DNA of 64,000 bases from Halospeciosus flavus. GTDB taxonomy: Archaea; Halobacteriota; Halobacteria; Halobacteriales; Halobacteriaceae. Of the stretch, positions 28,742 to 37,662 are shown one piece after another. The notes below the pieces were generated by a model. The model was not told the origin of the DNA. It did no database searches and saw nothing but the letters and a program-made list of their open reading frames with translations. Position 1 is the stretch's first letter. Each line of letters opens with the position of its first letter. Location of the stretch: NCBI RefSeq assembly GCF_029814175.1, contig NZ_CP122313.1, positions 124,001 through 188,000 on the forward strand. Direction: 5' to 3'. A program made the position numbers and the translations under genes.

Positions 28742-29622
28742 CCTGGCGACAGGCGACCCGCGAGGAGATTTACGCCTACTACGCCGAGGAGTTCCCCCGC
28801 TATCTGGATGACCTGCCGGAATTCATCACGGCGACCGGCCCGAAACAGTACGCCGTCGCCTTCCGAGAGTCCCACCCGGTTCGCAAAGACGAGGTGCCGG
28901 CCAAGGACTTCATCCGGCGGGATACGTGGCAGACAGATGCGTCGGGGGACCGAACGACGCCCGAGTTCAACGACTTCGAGGACGTCGTTGAGTGCATTCG
29001 ACACCCCGCTCGCAACGATCCGCTGGGACGAAGCGAGTTCGCACTCGCTGATCCGGAGGTGCTGGAGAAACCGGACCCACGGCCCGACGCCGTCTACTAC
29101 GCGCTGGATCACTGGGAACGACCCTGGGTCCTCCTCGTTGACATCGACGCGAAAGAGATTGCCCGCGACCGAGCGGACGAGATGGTATCGGCGGACGGCG
29201 ACGACCGGGACGACGATGCGCTCCTCGACGCTGCGGGTATCCTTGACGCTGCTCCCGAGGGGTATCCGTACGCCTTCGAAGACGTCGACCGCGCCATCGA
29301 GTACGGGTTCGAGGTGCGCGACATCTTCGAGGACGATTTCGACGCCGAGGAGACGATGGTCGTTTACAGCGGGCAGGGGGTCCACGTCTACCTGCTGGAT
29401 ACCGACCCGGCGCACCGGTACGACGAGCAGAGTCGCGAGGTGTTGAACGACCTCCTCCTCGAGACGTACGACATCCCGATCGACCCCGTCGTGACGGCCG
29501 ACCGCCGGCGTGTCGCTCGTCTGCCCTACTCGCTGCACGCCGACGTCTGTAGCATCGTTCAACCCATCGAGAGCCCGGCGTTCGACGTTCGGTCGGCGAC
29601 ACCCGAGGTGATCGACGAATGA
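28738..29622 (+). CDS. Archaeo-eukaryotic primase catalytic subunit (PriS-like)
   Basis: A 294-residue AEP-superfamily primase. The metal-binding motif is LLVDIDAKE (about 132-140), the nucleotide-binding motif YSGQGVHVYLL (about 210-220), and the conserved VTADRRRVARLPYSLH (about 252-267) follows. It starts inside the coupling-protein stop (ATGA). In this operon it probably primes second-strand synthesis after transfer or replicates the element. Confidence 0.88.
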   Translation: MTWRQATREEIYAYYAEEFPRYLDDLPEFITATGPKQYAVAFRESHPVRKDEVPAKDFIRRDTWQTDASGDRTTPEFNDFEDVVECIRHPARNDPLGRSEFALADPEVLEKPDPRPDAVYYALDHWERPWVLLVDIDAKEIARDRADEMVSADGDDRDDDALLDAAGILDAAPEGYPYAFEDVDRAIEYGFEVRDIFEDDFDAEETMVVYSGQGVHVYLLDTDPAHRYDEQSREVLNDLLLETYDIPIDPVVTADRRRVARLPYSLHADVCSIVQPIESPAFDVRSATPEVIDE

Positions 29623-31142
29623 GTCCGAGTACGCCCACCGACGACGAAGACATGGCGTATCGGGTTGCGGCACTCCCGCTGGAGTACGGTGAGACCCGCA
29701 TCAACCAGCTGTTTACGCGTGGATACAACCGATACGTCGTCGACGGCGAGGACCAACCCAAGGACCTCGTGAACGACATCGAGCGGTTCGGGACGGCGGC
29801 GTTCAAAGAGCAGGTTCGTGCCGATGCCGCCGAGGAGCCGTTCGTCGACGAGCCAGGAACGCTTGCCGTGCTCGCGACGTTGGGTGCGATCTGTGTGAAA
29901 GAGCACTCGAAGTTCGAGCACGCGTCGCCCCGGAACATTCAGGTGCTCTACGACATCCGGGAGCTGTACGTCAACAATCTTGCCTCCCTCATTCGGGCTC
30001 ACGGCGATGGGTCGCTCCAGCAGGACATAGCCGAGGTGCTGTATAGCAAGGAGCCCGGTGAGGATGGCCCACATCCGGGTCGGGTCTGTACGGGCATCAC
30101 GGAGATGCCGGAGTTCGGGGATGGCCTCTACCTCGAAATCCCGATGGCGGCGGCGTCACGCAAATGTCTCGTTCGGGAGGACGAGTCATCGACGGGGAAT
30201 GACGATGGCGGGGAGATATTGACGCGAGTGAAGGACAATAACCTGTACGTCCCGGTGGGTGATTTCGACAGCAAGTATCGGGACTACGCGGAACGGGCGT
30301 TCAAGAAGCTCCTACGGATACAAGAAGACGGGCTCTCCGATGACCAGCTGACGTGGCTGACCACGAACGAGTCGGCGATTACGGAGCGGATCGACCGCTT
30401 CCTCGAGACCGGTCATCACGAGCGAATCTGGCGGAACTGGGACCGTGGGGAACGGACGATCCGCGTCCTCCGACGGGCTCTTAGTGACGCCCCCGACGAC
30501 GTCGCGCAAAAGGGTGAGTTCCACACGGCGAAGGAGCTCTACAGAGCGGTCGAAGCGTACGACGCCGAGGACGAGTGGGAATCCTCTGTAACGGACTGGA
30601 TATCGAGTCCGAGCAGTCTCGCGAAGACGCTGGCCGATCACAAGTCCCACTCGGCCGTCACGATCGACCGCGACGGGCGCGTCAATACGTACCGAATCGG
30701 GCGAGCCGGAACCGGCGCCGAACAAATCGAAGTACGAGAGATCGAGGATCTCTTCGAACTCCCCTGTATGGCGAATATGGAGGAGCGGCTACACGAGAAG
30801 AAGCCCGTCCGGAAGGACCTCTACAACTTCGCGCGGATGGTGATGTGGCTGCCGCAGTACCAAGACAGCAGCCTCGACGAGATCGTCGCGGACCTCAAGG
30901 ACGTCTTCTCTCGGTGGCCGTGGTACGACGAGCAGGAGACCGAGTACCAGGTTCGCTACGAGTTCTCGAACACCATTAGCGGCGACACACCGTTGCCGAT
31001 GAACTGCGATAACGACGATCTGCAGCGCTACTGCATCGGCCAGGACCAGTGCCCCTACTCGATCTGGGGTAGTCTCCCGTTTCCGGACGAGATGTACGAG
31101 CAGGTAGAAGAGGAATCAACTGGCCCCACTGAGCAGTTCTGA
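29619..31142 (+). CDS. Primase large-subunit-like protein with four-cysteine domain
   Basis: A 507-residue protein whose start overlaps the primase stop (ATGA). The C-terminal part has four spaced cysteines: ELPCMANMEE near 382, then MNCDNDDLQRYCIGQDQCPY at about 463-478. Helices with RKDLYNFARMVMWLPQY lie between them. This matches the 4Fe-4S domain of PriL-type primase subunits. The N-terminal half is helical and not diagnostic. It is probably the partner of the upstream catalytic primase. Confidence 0.75.
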   Translation: MSPSTPTDDEDMAYRVAALPLEYGETRINQLFTRGYNRYVVDGEDQPKDLVNDIERFGTAAFKEQVRADAAEEPFVDEPGTLAVLATLGAICVKEHSKFEHASPRNIQVLYDIRELYVNNLASLIRAHGDGSLQQDIAEVLYSKEPGEDGPHPGRVCTGITEMPEFGDGLYLEIPMAAASRKCLVREDESSTGNDDGGEILTRVKDNNLYVPVGDFDSKYRDYAERAFKKLLRIQEDGLSDDQLTWLTTNESAITERIDRFLETGHHERIWRNWDRGERTIRVLRRALSDAPDDVAQKGEFHTAKELYRAVEAYDAEDEWESSVTDWISSPSSLAKTLADHKSHSAVTIDRDGRVNTYRIGRAGTGAEQIEVREIEDLFELPCMANMEERLHEKKPVRKDLYNFARMVMWLPQYQDSSLDEIVADLKDVFSRWPWYDEQETEYQVRYEFSNTISGDTPLPMNCDNDDLQRYCIGQDQCPYSIWGSLPFPDEMYEQVEEESTGPTEQF

Positions 31143-31359
31143 ATCATAGACTCCCTCGCATCTGTCGTTCCATTAGGTAGTGATTGGTTTGGCGATTCTG
31201 CCGAATCGAGGCGGATCGACTATTTTGTTGAATTGTTAAGTACAGACGAATCACTAACCGCGACGTCCGTTAGCTGACCATGGAGACTCACTGAATATTG
31301 GCTCCAAACGATTCTGACGTACTAGCGATTCGACTTAACTACCGTAAATATCGTCGATC

Positions 31360-31563
31360 TCAGAGTTTTCCGGCTTGTCGAAGCTGGGAATACTGGTTCT
31401 CGGAGAGAATACTCGCCCCACAATCAGGACACGTTACGTCTCGAATTCTGTGTGGAGACAGATCAATATCGCGGGTTCGGAACTCACAGTTCGGACACTC
31501 TACACCGCTCACTTTTCCGCCAACAAAGACGACACGCTCACGAAGCACGTCATCTAGAGGCAC
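31360..31563 (-). CDS. Small zinc-ribbon protein
   Basis: A 67-residue protein from a GTG start, with two zinc knuckles, VECPNCEFRTR and VTCPDCGASIL, about 20 residues apart. Short CPxCG proteins of this kind are common in haloarchaea and mostly uncharacterised. It lies between the conjugation operon and tRNA-Arg. Confidence 0.6.
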   Translation of the reverse strand: MPLDDVLRERVVFVGGKVSGVECPNCEFRTRDIDLSPHRIRDVTCPDCGASILSENQYSQLRQAGKL

Positions 31564-31631
31564 CTAGTATAGTATCGTCTCGACTCTCATAGAAATTGTG
31601 TTTTCGGAATAGACCCACGCTTACTTCGAGA

Positions 31632-31662
31632 AAAACTCCGACAGAAACATCGTCGGAGTTTT
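31632..31662. terminator. Strong hairpin before tRNA-Arg
   Basis: AAAACTCCGAC (31632-31642) and GTCGGAGTTTT (31652-31662) form a perfect 11-bp stem with a 9-nt loop and T-rich right flank. Bacterial-looking as a terminator; in archaea it may be a transcription barrier or an RNA end. It lies 28 bp upstream of the tRNA. Confidence 0.5.
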
Positions 31663-31689
31663 CTTCCCCATGTCGTTTCCCAATACTGT

Positions 31690-31765
31690 GGGCGCTTAGC
31701 TCAGCTCGGATAGAGCACTTGGCTTCGGACCAAGATGTTCGTGGGTTCAAATCCCACAGCGCCCG
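31690..31765 (+). tRNA. tRNA-Arg (anticodon TCG)
   Basis: A complete cloverleaf: acceptor GGGCGCT/AGCGCCC, D-arm GCTC...GAGC, anticodon stem CTTGG/CCAAG around loop CTTCGGA (anticodon TCG), T-arm GTGGG TTCAAAT CCCAC, discriminator G. No intron and no encoded CCA. It stands where conjugation genes give way to chromosome-like genes, a common attachment position for integrative elements, though no duplicate 3' end was found in the window. Confidence 0.95.
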
Positions 31766-31973
31766 TCCCAACTCTAGACATTTCATCGCAGTCAGTACGT
31801 AGTCAAATCCTGACTCGTTCTCAACACCGAGTATCCAGAACAAGTATGTCCTCAATACTCCCCCGCCGAGAGGAAGTTGACCGGTACGATACGCAACCGT
31901 CGTACTGAATCTCGTGCGTCTGCTCCAAATTCTCCACTTGGCTATATGACGGTCGAAGACGTACTGTGAACTG

Positions 31974-32216
31974 ATGCCAGAAGAAGTCCTGTTCAAATCC
32001 GAAGAGCAAGTATCGAGAGGGGAAATCGCCGAATCGTTACGTAACGCGGCTGATCAGATCGATTCAGGTGATGTCACAGTAGGGAACGACGCAGACGAAC
32101 AGCGCGTTACTGTTCCAGACAGCCCGCGTTTCGAGGTCGAACTCGAACGACTCACAGATTCAGAAACCGGCGAGCAGCGGTACGAACTAGAATATGAAAT
32201 TAGGTGGAAGGAGTAG
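31974..32216 (+). CDS. Amphi-Trp domain protein
   Basis: An 80-residue protein. MPEEVLFKSEEQVSRGEIAE starts a helix (ESLRNAADQIDSGD), followed by strands with VPDSPRFEVELER and a final YELEYEIRWKE. This is the amphi-Trp domain pattern, a short haloarchaeal domain of unknown role. Related copies are a pseudogene at 33220-33490 and a longer relative at 46400. Confidence 0.75.
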   Translation: MPEEVLFKSEEQVSRGEIAESLRNAADQIDSGDVTVGNDADEQRVTVPDSPRFEVELERLTDSETGEQRYELEYEIRWKE

Positions 32217-32301
32217 CGCCCCGGTGTGCTGAAGATCCCACTACAGTGATCGACTATGTTCCACGACTCAGTAACGGGAACGTGGCTCGCGTCATCGAGC
32301 G

Positions 32302-32472
32302 CTAGTCGTCTTTGATGTCCTTGAGCTGGTTGACGAGGTCGTCCGTCGAGGCGTTCGTCTCGAAGTGAACGTCGCCCTCGTGGTCGTTCTCGTGGACGTT
32401 GACTCCTTTGTCCTCGTCCGTCTCGACGTTCTGGTCCTGTTGTTCGGACTCGTCGTAGCTACCAAAACCCAT
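32302..32472 (-). CDS. Small acidic protein, DUF5786-like
   Basis: A 56-residue protein starting MGFGSYDESEQQDQN and ending VNQLKDIKDD, with VNVHENDHEGDVHFE in the middle. I recall this short acidic family (DUF5786) as widespread in haloarchaea with unknown function. ATG 32472 is chosen over an upstream in-frame start because MGFGSYDESE is the family's usual N-terminus. Confidence 0.8.
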   Translation of the reverse strand: MGFGSYDESEQQDQNVETDEDKGVNVHENDHEGDVHFETNASTDDLVNQLKDIKDD

Positions 32473-32688
32473 ACGACCACATTTGCTAGGGGAAGGCAAA
32501 AAGTGTACGATCTATACTGCAATCGCAGAGATTTCGATGGTCCCCAATCCTATTTGGCTGTCTTTCCCATATACTGCACGGACAACCAAACTCGCTGCCT
32601 ACAGTCCTCTAGCTCCCTTTAGAAAATCCAGACAGTACCAAGAATTGGTGCCGTAATCGTTTCGACTCCCCCTTAAGAAAGAGTGCCT

Positions 32689-33213
32689 ATGGAATGGTCC
32701 GAATACCGCAACCGAATTGAGAGTCCGGAGGATGAGTATCGAACGAACGTTCCTGCCCTCTTCGCCGACCCCGATACGTTCGATGCGTTCGTCAACGACC
32801 TCGCCACCGAACTCGATCCCAGTGCCTTCGACTACGTCGCGAGAATCGACGCGATGGGATTCATTCCCGGGACGGCACTCGCACGCCGCTTCGGTGTCGG
32901 GTTCATCGCCGTCAGGAAAGACGAAAAACTCCCAATCCGAGAGGAACACCGCGTTGCTGACACGCTCGTGGACTACACTGGAAAAGAGAAGATGCTCGAA
33001 GTCGATACACGACAGGTACCCACGGACGACCCGATTCTCCTCGTCGATGATTGGATGGAAACCGCATCCCAAGTCGGCACCGCTATCGACTTACTCGAAC
33101 GTGCAGGCGGCACTGTCGGAGGGATTGCGCTACTCGCAGCGGAGGAAAACGAGACCACGCGTCGGCTCAACGACGAGTACGGCGTCTACTCGGTCAAGTC
33201 TTTCCGAGAGTAA
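32689..33213 (+). CDS. Phosphoribosyltransferase (adenine/hypoxanthine PRT type)
   Basis: A 174-residue type I PRTase fold. YVARIDAMGFIPGTALARRF resembles the APRT substrate loop, and ILLVDDWMETASQVGTAIDL is the PRPP-binding motif with a Trp insertion. It would transfer a base onto PRPP in purine salvage or an unknown nucleotide reaction. Exact substrate uncertain: the VDDW variant differs from classic APRT (VDDLLATGGT). ATG 32689 chosen over GTG 32683. Confidence 0.8.
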   Translation: MEWSEYRNRIESPEDEYRTNVPALFADPDTFDAFVNDLATELDPSAFDYVARIDAMGFIPGTALARRFGVGFIAVRKDEKLPIREEHRVADTLVDYTGKEKMLEVDTRQVPTDDPILLVDDWMETASQVGTAIDLLERAGGTVGGIALLAAEENETTRRLNDEYGVYSVKSFRE

Positions 33214-33219
33214 CCGCCG

Positions 33220-33490
33220 TTATTCGATGGTGAACGAGTCGGCTCCTTCCTTCTACTCAAGTTCCACCTTGATACTGGTCTCCGTTTGGCCGCCAGACGA
33301 CGGGATTTCTCGCTCGACTTCGACCTCGAATCAGGGTTCGTCCGGCATGGTCACCGTCGTTGACTCGCCGCCAGCCGACAACGTAACGTCTTCGCCCGTT
33401 TCGAGTCTCTCCGCGAGCGTGCGGAGTGAGTCAGCGATATCCTCCTGCGTGCGACGCGGACGAAACACGGAAAATCGTTTCTTCGGGCAT
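33220..33490 (-). pseudogene. Decayed amphi-Trp domain gene
   Basis: The minus strand starts MPEETIFRVSSASHA, then a +1 shift leads to QEDIADSLRTLAERLETGED and VTMPDEP. A TGA stands where the intact relative has Arg (PRFEVE becomes P*FEVE, a CGA-to-TGA change). Near the end a TAG replaces the Trp of WKE. One frameshift and two nonsense changes mark a recently dead paralogue of the gene at 31974. Confidence 0.75.
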
Positions 33491-33766
33491 TCCGTGCGGA
33501 AAGACGACACGAACTAAGGAAAAACAACTGGCCGCTATGTCGAGGGCTGTGCAGGGGACTCGTTCCCGAGGTATTTACGCGGCGGGCACCTACAGTGAGG
33601 TAACCGAAACACGCGTCGTCCCCGAGTCGGGTGTCCACGCTAGCTGAATACGGTCATCGGCGGTCACACGCCGTTGTCCGCTATCGTTGCTCGCGCTTGT
33701 TTCCCTACTCTCCTCTCCCGGGCGTCCCCCTTACGGGGTACTGGGACTGCTCTGATCGGACCTACT

Positions 33767-35113
33767 ATGGAAATCGAAATCGCGACAATCGGCGGCTACG
33801 AGGAAGTCGGTCGGCAGATGACTGCGGTCCGTGCCGGGGACGACATCGTCGTCTTCGACATGGGGCTGAACCTCTCGAAGGTACTGATTCACGACAATAT
33901 CCAGACGGAGGGCATGCACTCGCTGGACCTCATCGACATGGGCGCTATCCCCGACGACCGCATCATGAACGACCTCGACGGGGACGTTCGAGCAATTGTA
34001 CCGACGCACGGTCACCTCGACCACATCGGCGCAATCAGCAAGCTCGCACACCGCTACGATGCGCCCATCGTCGCCTCCCCATACACGCTCGAACTCGTGA
34101 AAGGGCAAATCGAGGGCGAACAGAAGTTCAACGTGAACAACGACCTCGTAGAGATGGAGGCCGGCGAGACGATGGATATCGGCGACGACGTCGAACTCGA
34201 ATTCGTCAACGTCACCCACTCCGTCATCGGCGCTATCAATCCGGTGCTGCACACGCCGGAGGGCGCGGTCGTCTACGGCCTCGACAAGCGCATCGACCAC
34301 GACCCGGTCATCGGCGACCCCATCGACATGGAACGGTTCCGCGAGATCGGCCGCGAAGGCGACGGCGTCCTCTGCTACGTCGAGGACTGCACCAACGCCA
34401 ACCGAAAAGGCCGTACGCCCAGCGAGTCCGTCGCGCGCAGCGAACTCAAGGACGTCATGCAGAGCATGGAGGACTACGACGGCGGCATCGTCGCCACGAC
34501 GTTCGCGAGCCACATCGCGCGCGTGAAGAGCCTCGTCGAGTTCGCTCGGGACATCGGTCGGGAGCCGATTCTGCTCGGCCGCTCGATGGAACAGTATTCC
34601 GGCGCGGCTGAACGCATCGGCGCTGTCTCGTTCACGAACGACCTTGGGATGTTCGGGCACCGCAAGAGTGTGGATCGAGCCTTCGAGCGAATCATGAACG
34701 AGGGCAAGGAGAACTTCCTGCCCATCGTCACCGGCCACCAAGGCGAGCCCCGCGCGATGCTCACCCGCATGGGTCGTGGCGAAACTACATACGACCTCGA
34801 AGAGGGCGACAAGGTCATCTTCTCAGCGGGTATCATTCCGGAGCCGACCAACGAGGGCCAGCGCTACCAGAGCGAGCAACTGCTGCGGATGCAGGGCGCG
34901 CGTATCTACGATGACGTCCACGTCTCCGGCCACCTCCGACAGGAGGGACACTACCAGATGCTGGACACCCTCCAGCCCGATCACCTCATCCCCGCCCACC
35001 AGAACATGGAAGGATTCTCTGGATACGTCAGCCTCGCGGAGAGTCAGGGGTACGAGGTCGGCCACGACCTCCACGTCACCCAGAACGGCAACACCATCCA
35101 AATCGTCGAATAA
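33767..35113 (+). CDS. rnj: Ribonuclease J (beta-CASP metallo-beta-lactamase RNase)
   Basis: A 448-residue RNase J. The metallo-beta-lactamase motif [10 protein letters not shown] is at about residues 84-93, with further metal ligands in VTHSVIGA and the [10 protein letters not shown] region. The beta-CASP insertion and the C-terminal PAHQNMEGF motif follow. It is a 5'-3' exoribonuclease of archaeal mRNA turnover. Start at 33767 ([17 protein letters not shown]), the conserved N-terminus; frames opening upstream lack similarity. A leaderless start is likely. The gene is GC-richer than its neighbours. Confidence 0.93.
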   Translation: MEIEIATIGGYEEVGRQMTAVRAGDDIVVFDMGLNLSKVLIHDNIQTEGMHSLDLIDMGAIPDDRIMNDLDGDVRAIVPTHGHLDHIGAISKLAHRYDAPIVASPYTLELVKGQIEGEQKFNVNNDLVEMEAGETMDIGDDVELEFVNVTHSVIGAINPVLHTPEGAVVYGLDKRIDHDPVIGDPIDMERFREIGREGDGVLCYVEDCTNANRKGRTPSESVARSELKDVMQSMEDYDGGIVATTFASHIARVKSLVEFARDIGREPILLGRSMEQYSGAAERIGAVSFTNDLGMFGHRKSVDRAFERIMNEGKENFLPIVTGHQGEPRAMLTRMGRGETTYDLEEGDKVIFSAGIIPEPTNEGQRYQSEQLLRMQGARIYDDVHVSGHLRQEGHYQMLDTLQPDHLIPAHQNMEGFSGYVSLAESQGYEVGHDLHVTQNGNTIQIVE

Positions 35114-35169
35114 CACCGCCGAGAGGGCAGAAGTCGTATCCACGCTCTCGGGTGTTCTCGCGTCGCGTA

Positions 35170-35568
35170 CTACAGGAGCCGGCCGATGGTTCGACGGAGC
35201 GACTGGAGAACAGACTCTTCTCTGAACGACTTGATCGTCCGTTGGACTGCGTCGATGCTCGGGTCGGACGCGGAGAGTTCGTCTCTCCGGATTTGCCGCG
35301 TGAGGTGCGGGATGAACGACTCGGCTGCCGACGTGACTGTCCGACACGAGTCGTACCGGTCCACGAGATAGTCGTGGCGGACGTTCGTCGGTGTTTCCGT
35401 CGAGAGCCGGAGACTATAGCCGTCGCCGTCGGGGACATCCGGGACGATTGTGACGATGAACGTGGTGCCGGTCGATGTCCGATAGTAGCACTTCGTGGGC
35501 GAGCGTAGCTGGTCGGCGGGCTGCTGGACGCGCCATTCTGCTGGAACGTCGATATCGGAGTGTGTCAT
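35170..35568 (-). CDS. Unknown haloarchaeal protein of duplicated cassette, copy 1
   Basis: A 132-residue protein. YSLRLSTETPTNVRHDYLVD and ELSASDPSIDAVQRTI are shared with the protein at 46722-47141, so they are paralogues. No catalytic motif is seen; strands then a helical tail. It is coupled to the upstream gene by a 4-bp overlap (ATGA). Together with the zinc ribbon at 36218 it forms a cassette repeated at 46.7-47.5 kb. Confidence 0.7.
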   Translation of the reverse strand: MTHSDIDVPAEWRVQQPADQLRSPTKCYYRTSTGTTFIVTIVPDVPDGDGYSLRLSTETPTNVRHDYLVDRYDSCRTVTSAAESFIPHLTRQIRRDELSASDPSIDAVQRTIKSFREESVLQSLRRTIGRLL

Positions 35569-36212
35569 AGCTGGTGGGTCGTCGGTTCGTAATCGAAGGC
35601 GGGTTGGTCGGCAGCTAGCTCTCGAATCCAGAGGATGCCGTCAACGTGGTCGGAGAGCGTAGCGAGCGTCGATTCGTCGTGGTTCGTGTAGTCGAAGCCG
35701 AATAGACAGAGTCCGGAGGACGACCGGTATGCGCAGATTCGTTCGAGGACGGTCGTGATGCGCTCGACGGGATTGGCTTCGAGTAGCGGCGAGAGCGAGC
35801 GAACGACGAGGTGGCGGCGAGCTGGCGACCGAACCGAGGATTCTGTGAGGTCGGCGAGCGCGACGAGCAGACGCTCAAGGTCGTCCGGGCCAGTCGTGGA
35901 GAGAATCGGAATTTCGTCGTATGGTGCGCCGTACGCAGGACGGGTTCCTGTTGCATCGACCAGTTTGAGAGCGGGGCGTTCGCTGACGCCGGTCCGCGCA
36001 GCGAATGCTTCGATGGTTTCCGTCGCGGGCGTTGCCGTCGTAACGACGATAGCCGTATCCAACCCGGTTCCGAAGGTTGCGAGCGCTTCAAGGTCGATGT
36101 CGTAGTCAGCTGGTGACCCGGCTGTGGCGACGAGAACTGTCGCGCCAGTCTCGAAGATAGCAGGGAACTGACTGCCGTACCCGTCGTCAGTGTGTGCGCA
36201 GCTGCTGTCCAT
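35565..36212 (-). CDS. RecA/RAD55-like protein without clear P-loop (DUF7504-like)
   Basis: A 215-residue protein with alternating strands and helices: GATVLVATAGSPADYDIDLE, DTAIVVTTATPATETIEAF, HLVVRSLSPLLEANPVERIT and GLCLFGFDYTNHD. This follows the KaiC/RAD55-like DUF7504 layout seen in haloarchaea, though the usual P-loop is not evident; the family call is from memory. It lies between the zinc ribbon (5 bp after its stop) and the gene at 35170 (overlapping start). It is absent from the second cassette. Confidence 0.6.
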   Translation of the reverse strand: MDSSCAHTDDGYGSQFPAIFETGATVLVATAGSPADYDIDLEALATFGTGLDTAIVVTTATPATETIEAFAARTGVSERPALKLVDATGTRPAYGAPYDEIPILSTTGPDDLERLLVALADLTESSVRSPARRHLVVRSLSPLLEANPVERITTVLERICAYRSSSGLCLFGFDYTNHDESTLATLSDHVDGILWIRELAADQPAFDYEPTTHQL

Positions 36213-36217
36213 TCGGC

Positions 36218-36427
36218 TTACCGGTCTCCGTGGCGTGCTGGGTCGGCCGGTGTTCCTGCGAGGGTAGTGAGCGTCTGCTCTGGATAGTAGCGGGCCTCAC
36301 AGGACGGGCAGATAGCGACCTGAATTGGTTGCTCCGTCTCTACTGGGAGTGGGAGGTCCTTTGCGGGAATCATTCGTTCGGTGAGGGCGCTCCCACAGTC
36401 CGAACAGGGGAGGTCGGTTTCGTTCAT
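36218..36427 (-). CDS. Zinc-ribbon protein of duplicated cassette, copy 1
   Basis: A 69-residue protein with zinc knuckles LPCSDCGSAL and AICPSCEARYYPEQTLTTL. It closely resembles the protein at 47274-47483 (NETDLPC..CG.AL.ER versus KETDLPC..CGTALVER). CPxC..YYPEQTL recalls YgiT/MqsA-type zinc fingers. It is the first gene of a three-gene operon. About 280 bp upstream lies a structured non-coding block, also duplicated. Confidence 0.7.
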   Translation of the reverse strand: MNETDLPCSDCGSALTERMIPAKDLPLPVETEQPIQVAICPSCEARYYPEQTLTTLAGTPADPARHGDR

Positions 36428-36730
36428 GAGTGAATGTGGCCGGGTTACGTCCCGTCGGGGGCACCCACGGACGAGCCGGAACGAGGATGACGCAGTTGGG
36501 AGGCGGCGAGTATGACTCCCATGGTGCGGCGGACCGATGGGGGGCGAAGAAAGGACGGGACGAACCCGAGTTAGTTCAAGAATGTCGTACTGGCACTAAA
36601 TACGTTTCGTTGAATATGCACGAGTATTGATAAACAGATGGGAGAGTTGCAAAACCACAACAGTTAACAGTGAGGAACCCGCAGTTTGAATCGAGATACA
36701 CCGCCCAGTTACGCGATTGGGTAGTTGGAG

Positions 36731-36856
36731 TGTCCGATGACGCCATCGGTGGCTGAGGACATCGCCATGTGTAACCCGACGAACGTAGCCGTCCACGGAC
36801 GCCATACGTGGACTTGCCTTTCTGTCGATCCCGGTCGGGCGTCTGCTCCCCGACAT
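36731..36856 (+). ncRNA. Putative structured RNA with kink-turn, copy 1
   Basis: A kink-turn-like module: stem TGTCC/GGACA (36731-36735 with 36757-36761) closing GATGA (36736-36740) and CTGA (36753-36756), with a small inner hairpin. Then comes a hairpin with arms GTCCACG/CGTGGAC (36791-36797, 36807-36813) and loop GACGCCATA. A third hairpin has arms GTCGGG/CCCGAC (36834-36839, 36849-36854) and loop CGTCTGCTC. All recur at 47.77-47.91 kb with the loops conserved. The GATGA/CTGA pairing favours the plus strand. The 5' limit may lie near the CAAAACCACAAC block (about 36650) that the two copies also share. Confidence 0.55.
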
Positions 36857-37318
36857 GGATCTTTCATCTATATGAGGTAGCGCTGCCAGTACTCTCGTCA
36901 CAGGAACGGTAGAGTCTATTTGTCAGGAGAGTTCTGTATCCTCAAATTTGATTGAACTACGGCTTCGATAATACATTCGGAAACTATACTGGCGAATAAA
37001 AGGCTGTAGAGGCCAATATCCGATAGGTCCCGGAAGAAGAACAATTCTCGTTAGTGATGACTCAAACGCACAAACTGGACAACCAGCAGTATCGCGATGT
37101 TTGTTGAGAAGACGAAAACACGACACGCTAACTTGCCGACGAGTATAGCGTTCACTCCATCAAACCATTCCGAAAGTAGAGAACCAGCCATCAAGGACTA
37201 CCTAGGGTTCGTTCCAAGTCCCAAGAGGGGAGCGCCGAATACAGTTCAATTCTGTAAATCTCTATGAGAAGCTAGGAAGGCGAACGCTAAAGACAATTCG
37301 TATATTACAAACGGTTGC
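36857..37318. other. Non-coding stretch between the structured RNA and the sRNA
   Basis: I see no gene here. Short frames on either strand lack the acidic bias of haloarchaeal proteins. Composition is more AT-rich than the flanks. Confidence 0.5.
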
Positions 37319-37388
37319 GTACGGCGATGACGAACCTTTTAACCCCCGCACTGAGCCCCTTGTGATGACGATACTATCCGAGCCGTAC
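37319..37388 (+). ncRNA. Candidate box C/D sRNA
   Basis: A perfect 7-bp terminal stem GTACGGC/GCCGTAC (37319-37325, 37382-37388) encloses box C GATGA (37326), a 20-nt guide, D' CTGA (37351), C' GTGATGA (37362), a guide of about 9 nt and a variant D box CCGA (37378). An AT-rich TATA-like stretch (CGTATATTA) lies 15-20 bp upstream. Layout and length fit an archaeal 2'-O-methylation guide. The target is not identified; the D' guide ends AACCCCCGCA. Confidence 0.5.
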
Positions 37389-37662
37389 ACGCCTTCTACT
37401 TAGGATTTAAGATGGATACCTGTGGTACGTCCAGGATGAATAGAACGCCTAATACGCCTAAGAATAGGGTCTTAGACGGTTTGGTACCGCTAGTCTCCCA
37501 CCGGTCTAATACTGTGTAACCACCTGTCCTAAATGGACTGGAAGCCCAGTAATCGGAACGCAAACCTAAGACCCCTACCACTCGGAATTCCTCGGCGTTT
37601 ACGTGGAGGAGGATAGAAGTGACTTCTCAACGCTTATCCATGGATATCACAGAGTGATATGT

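Noticed and set aside
31690-31765. tRNA-Arg as an attachment site with duplicated 3' end
   Set aside because: I looked for a second copy of the T-arm/acceptor sequence in the window and saw none; no integrase gene is present.
33731-34741. 336-residue minus-strand frame inside the RNase J gene
   Set aside because: It is the antisense shadow of a GC-rich, well-conserved RNase J gene; no domain is visible in it.
37396-37581. 61-residue minus-strand frame
   Set aside because: Few acidic residues and no motif; unlike haloarchaeal proteins.
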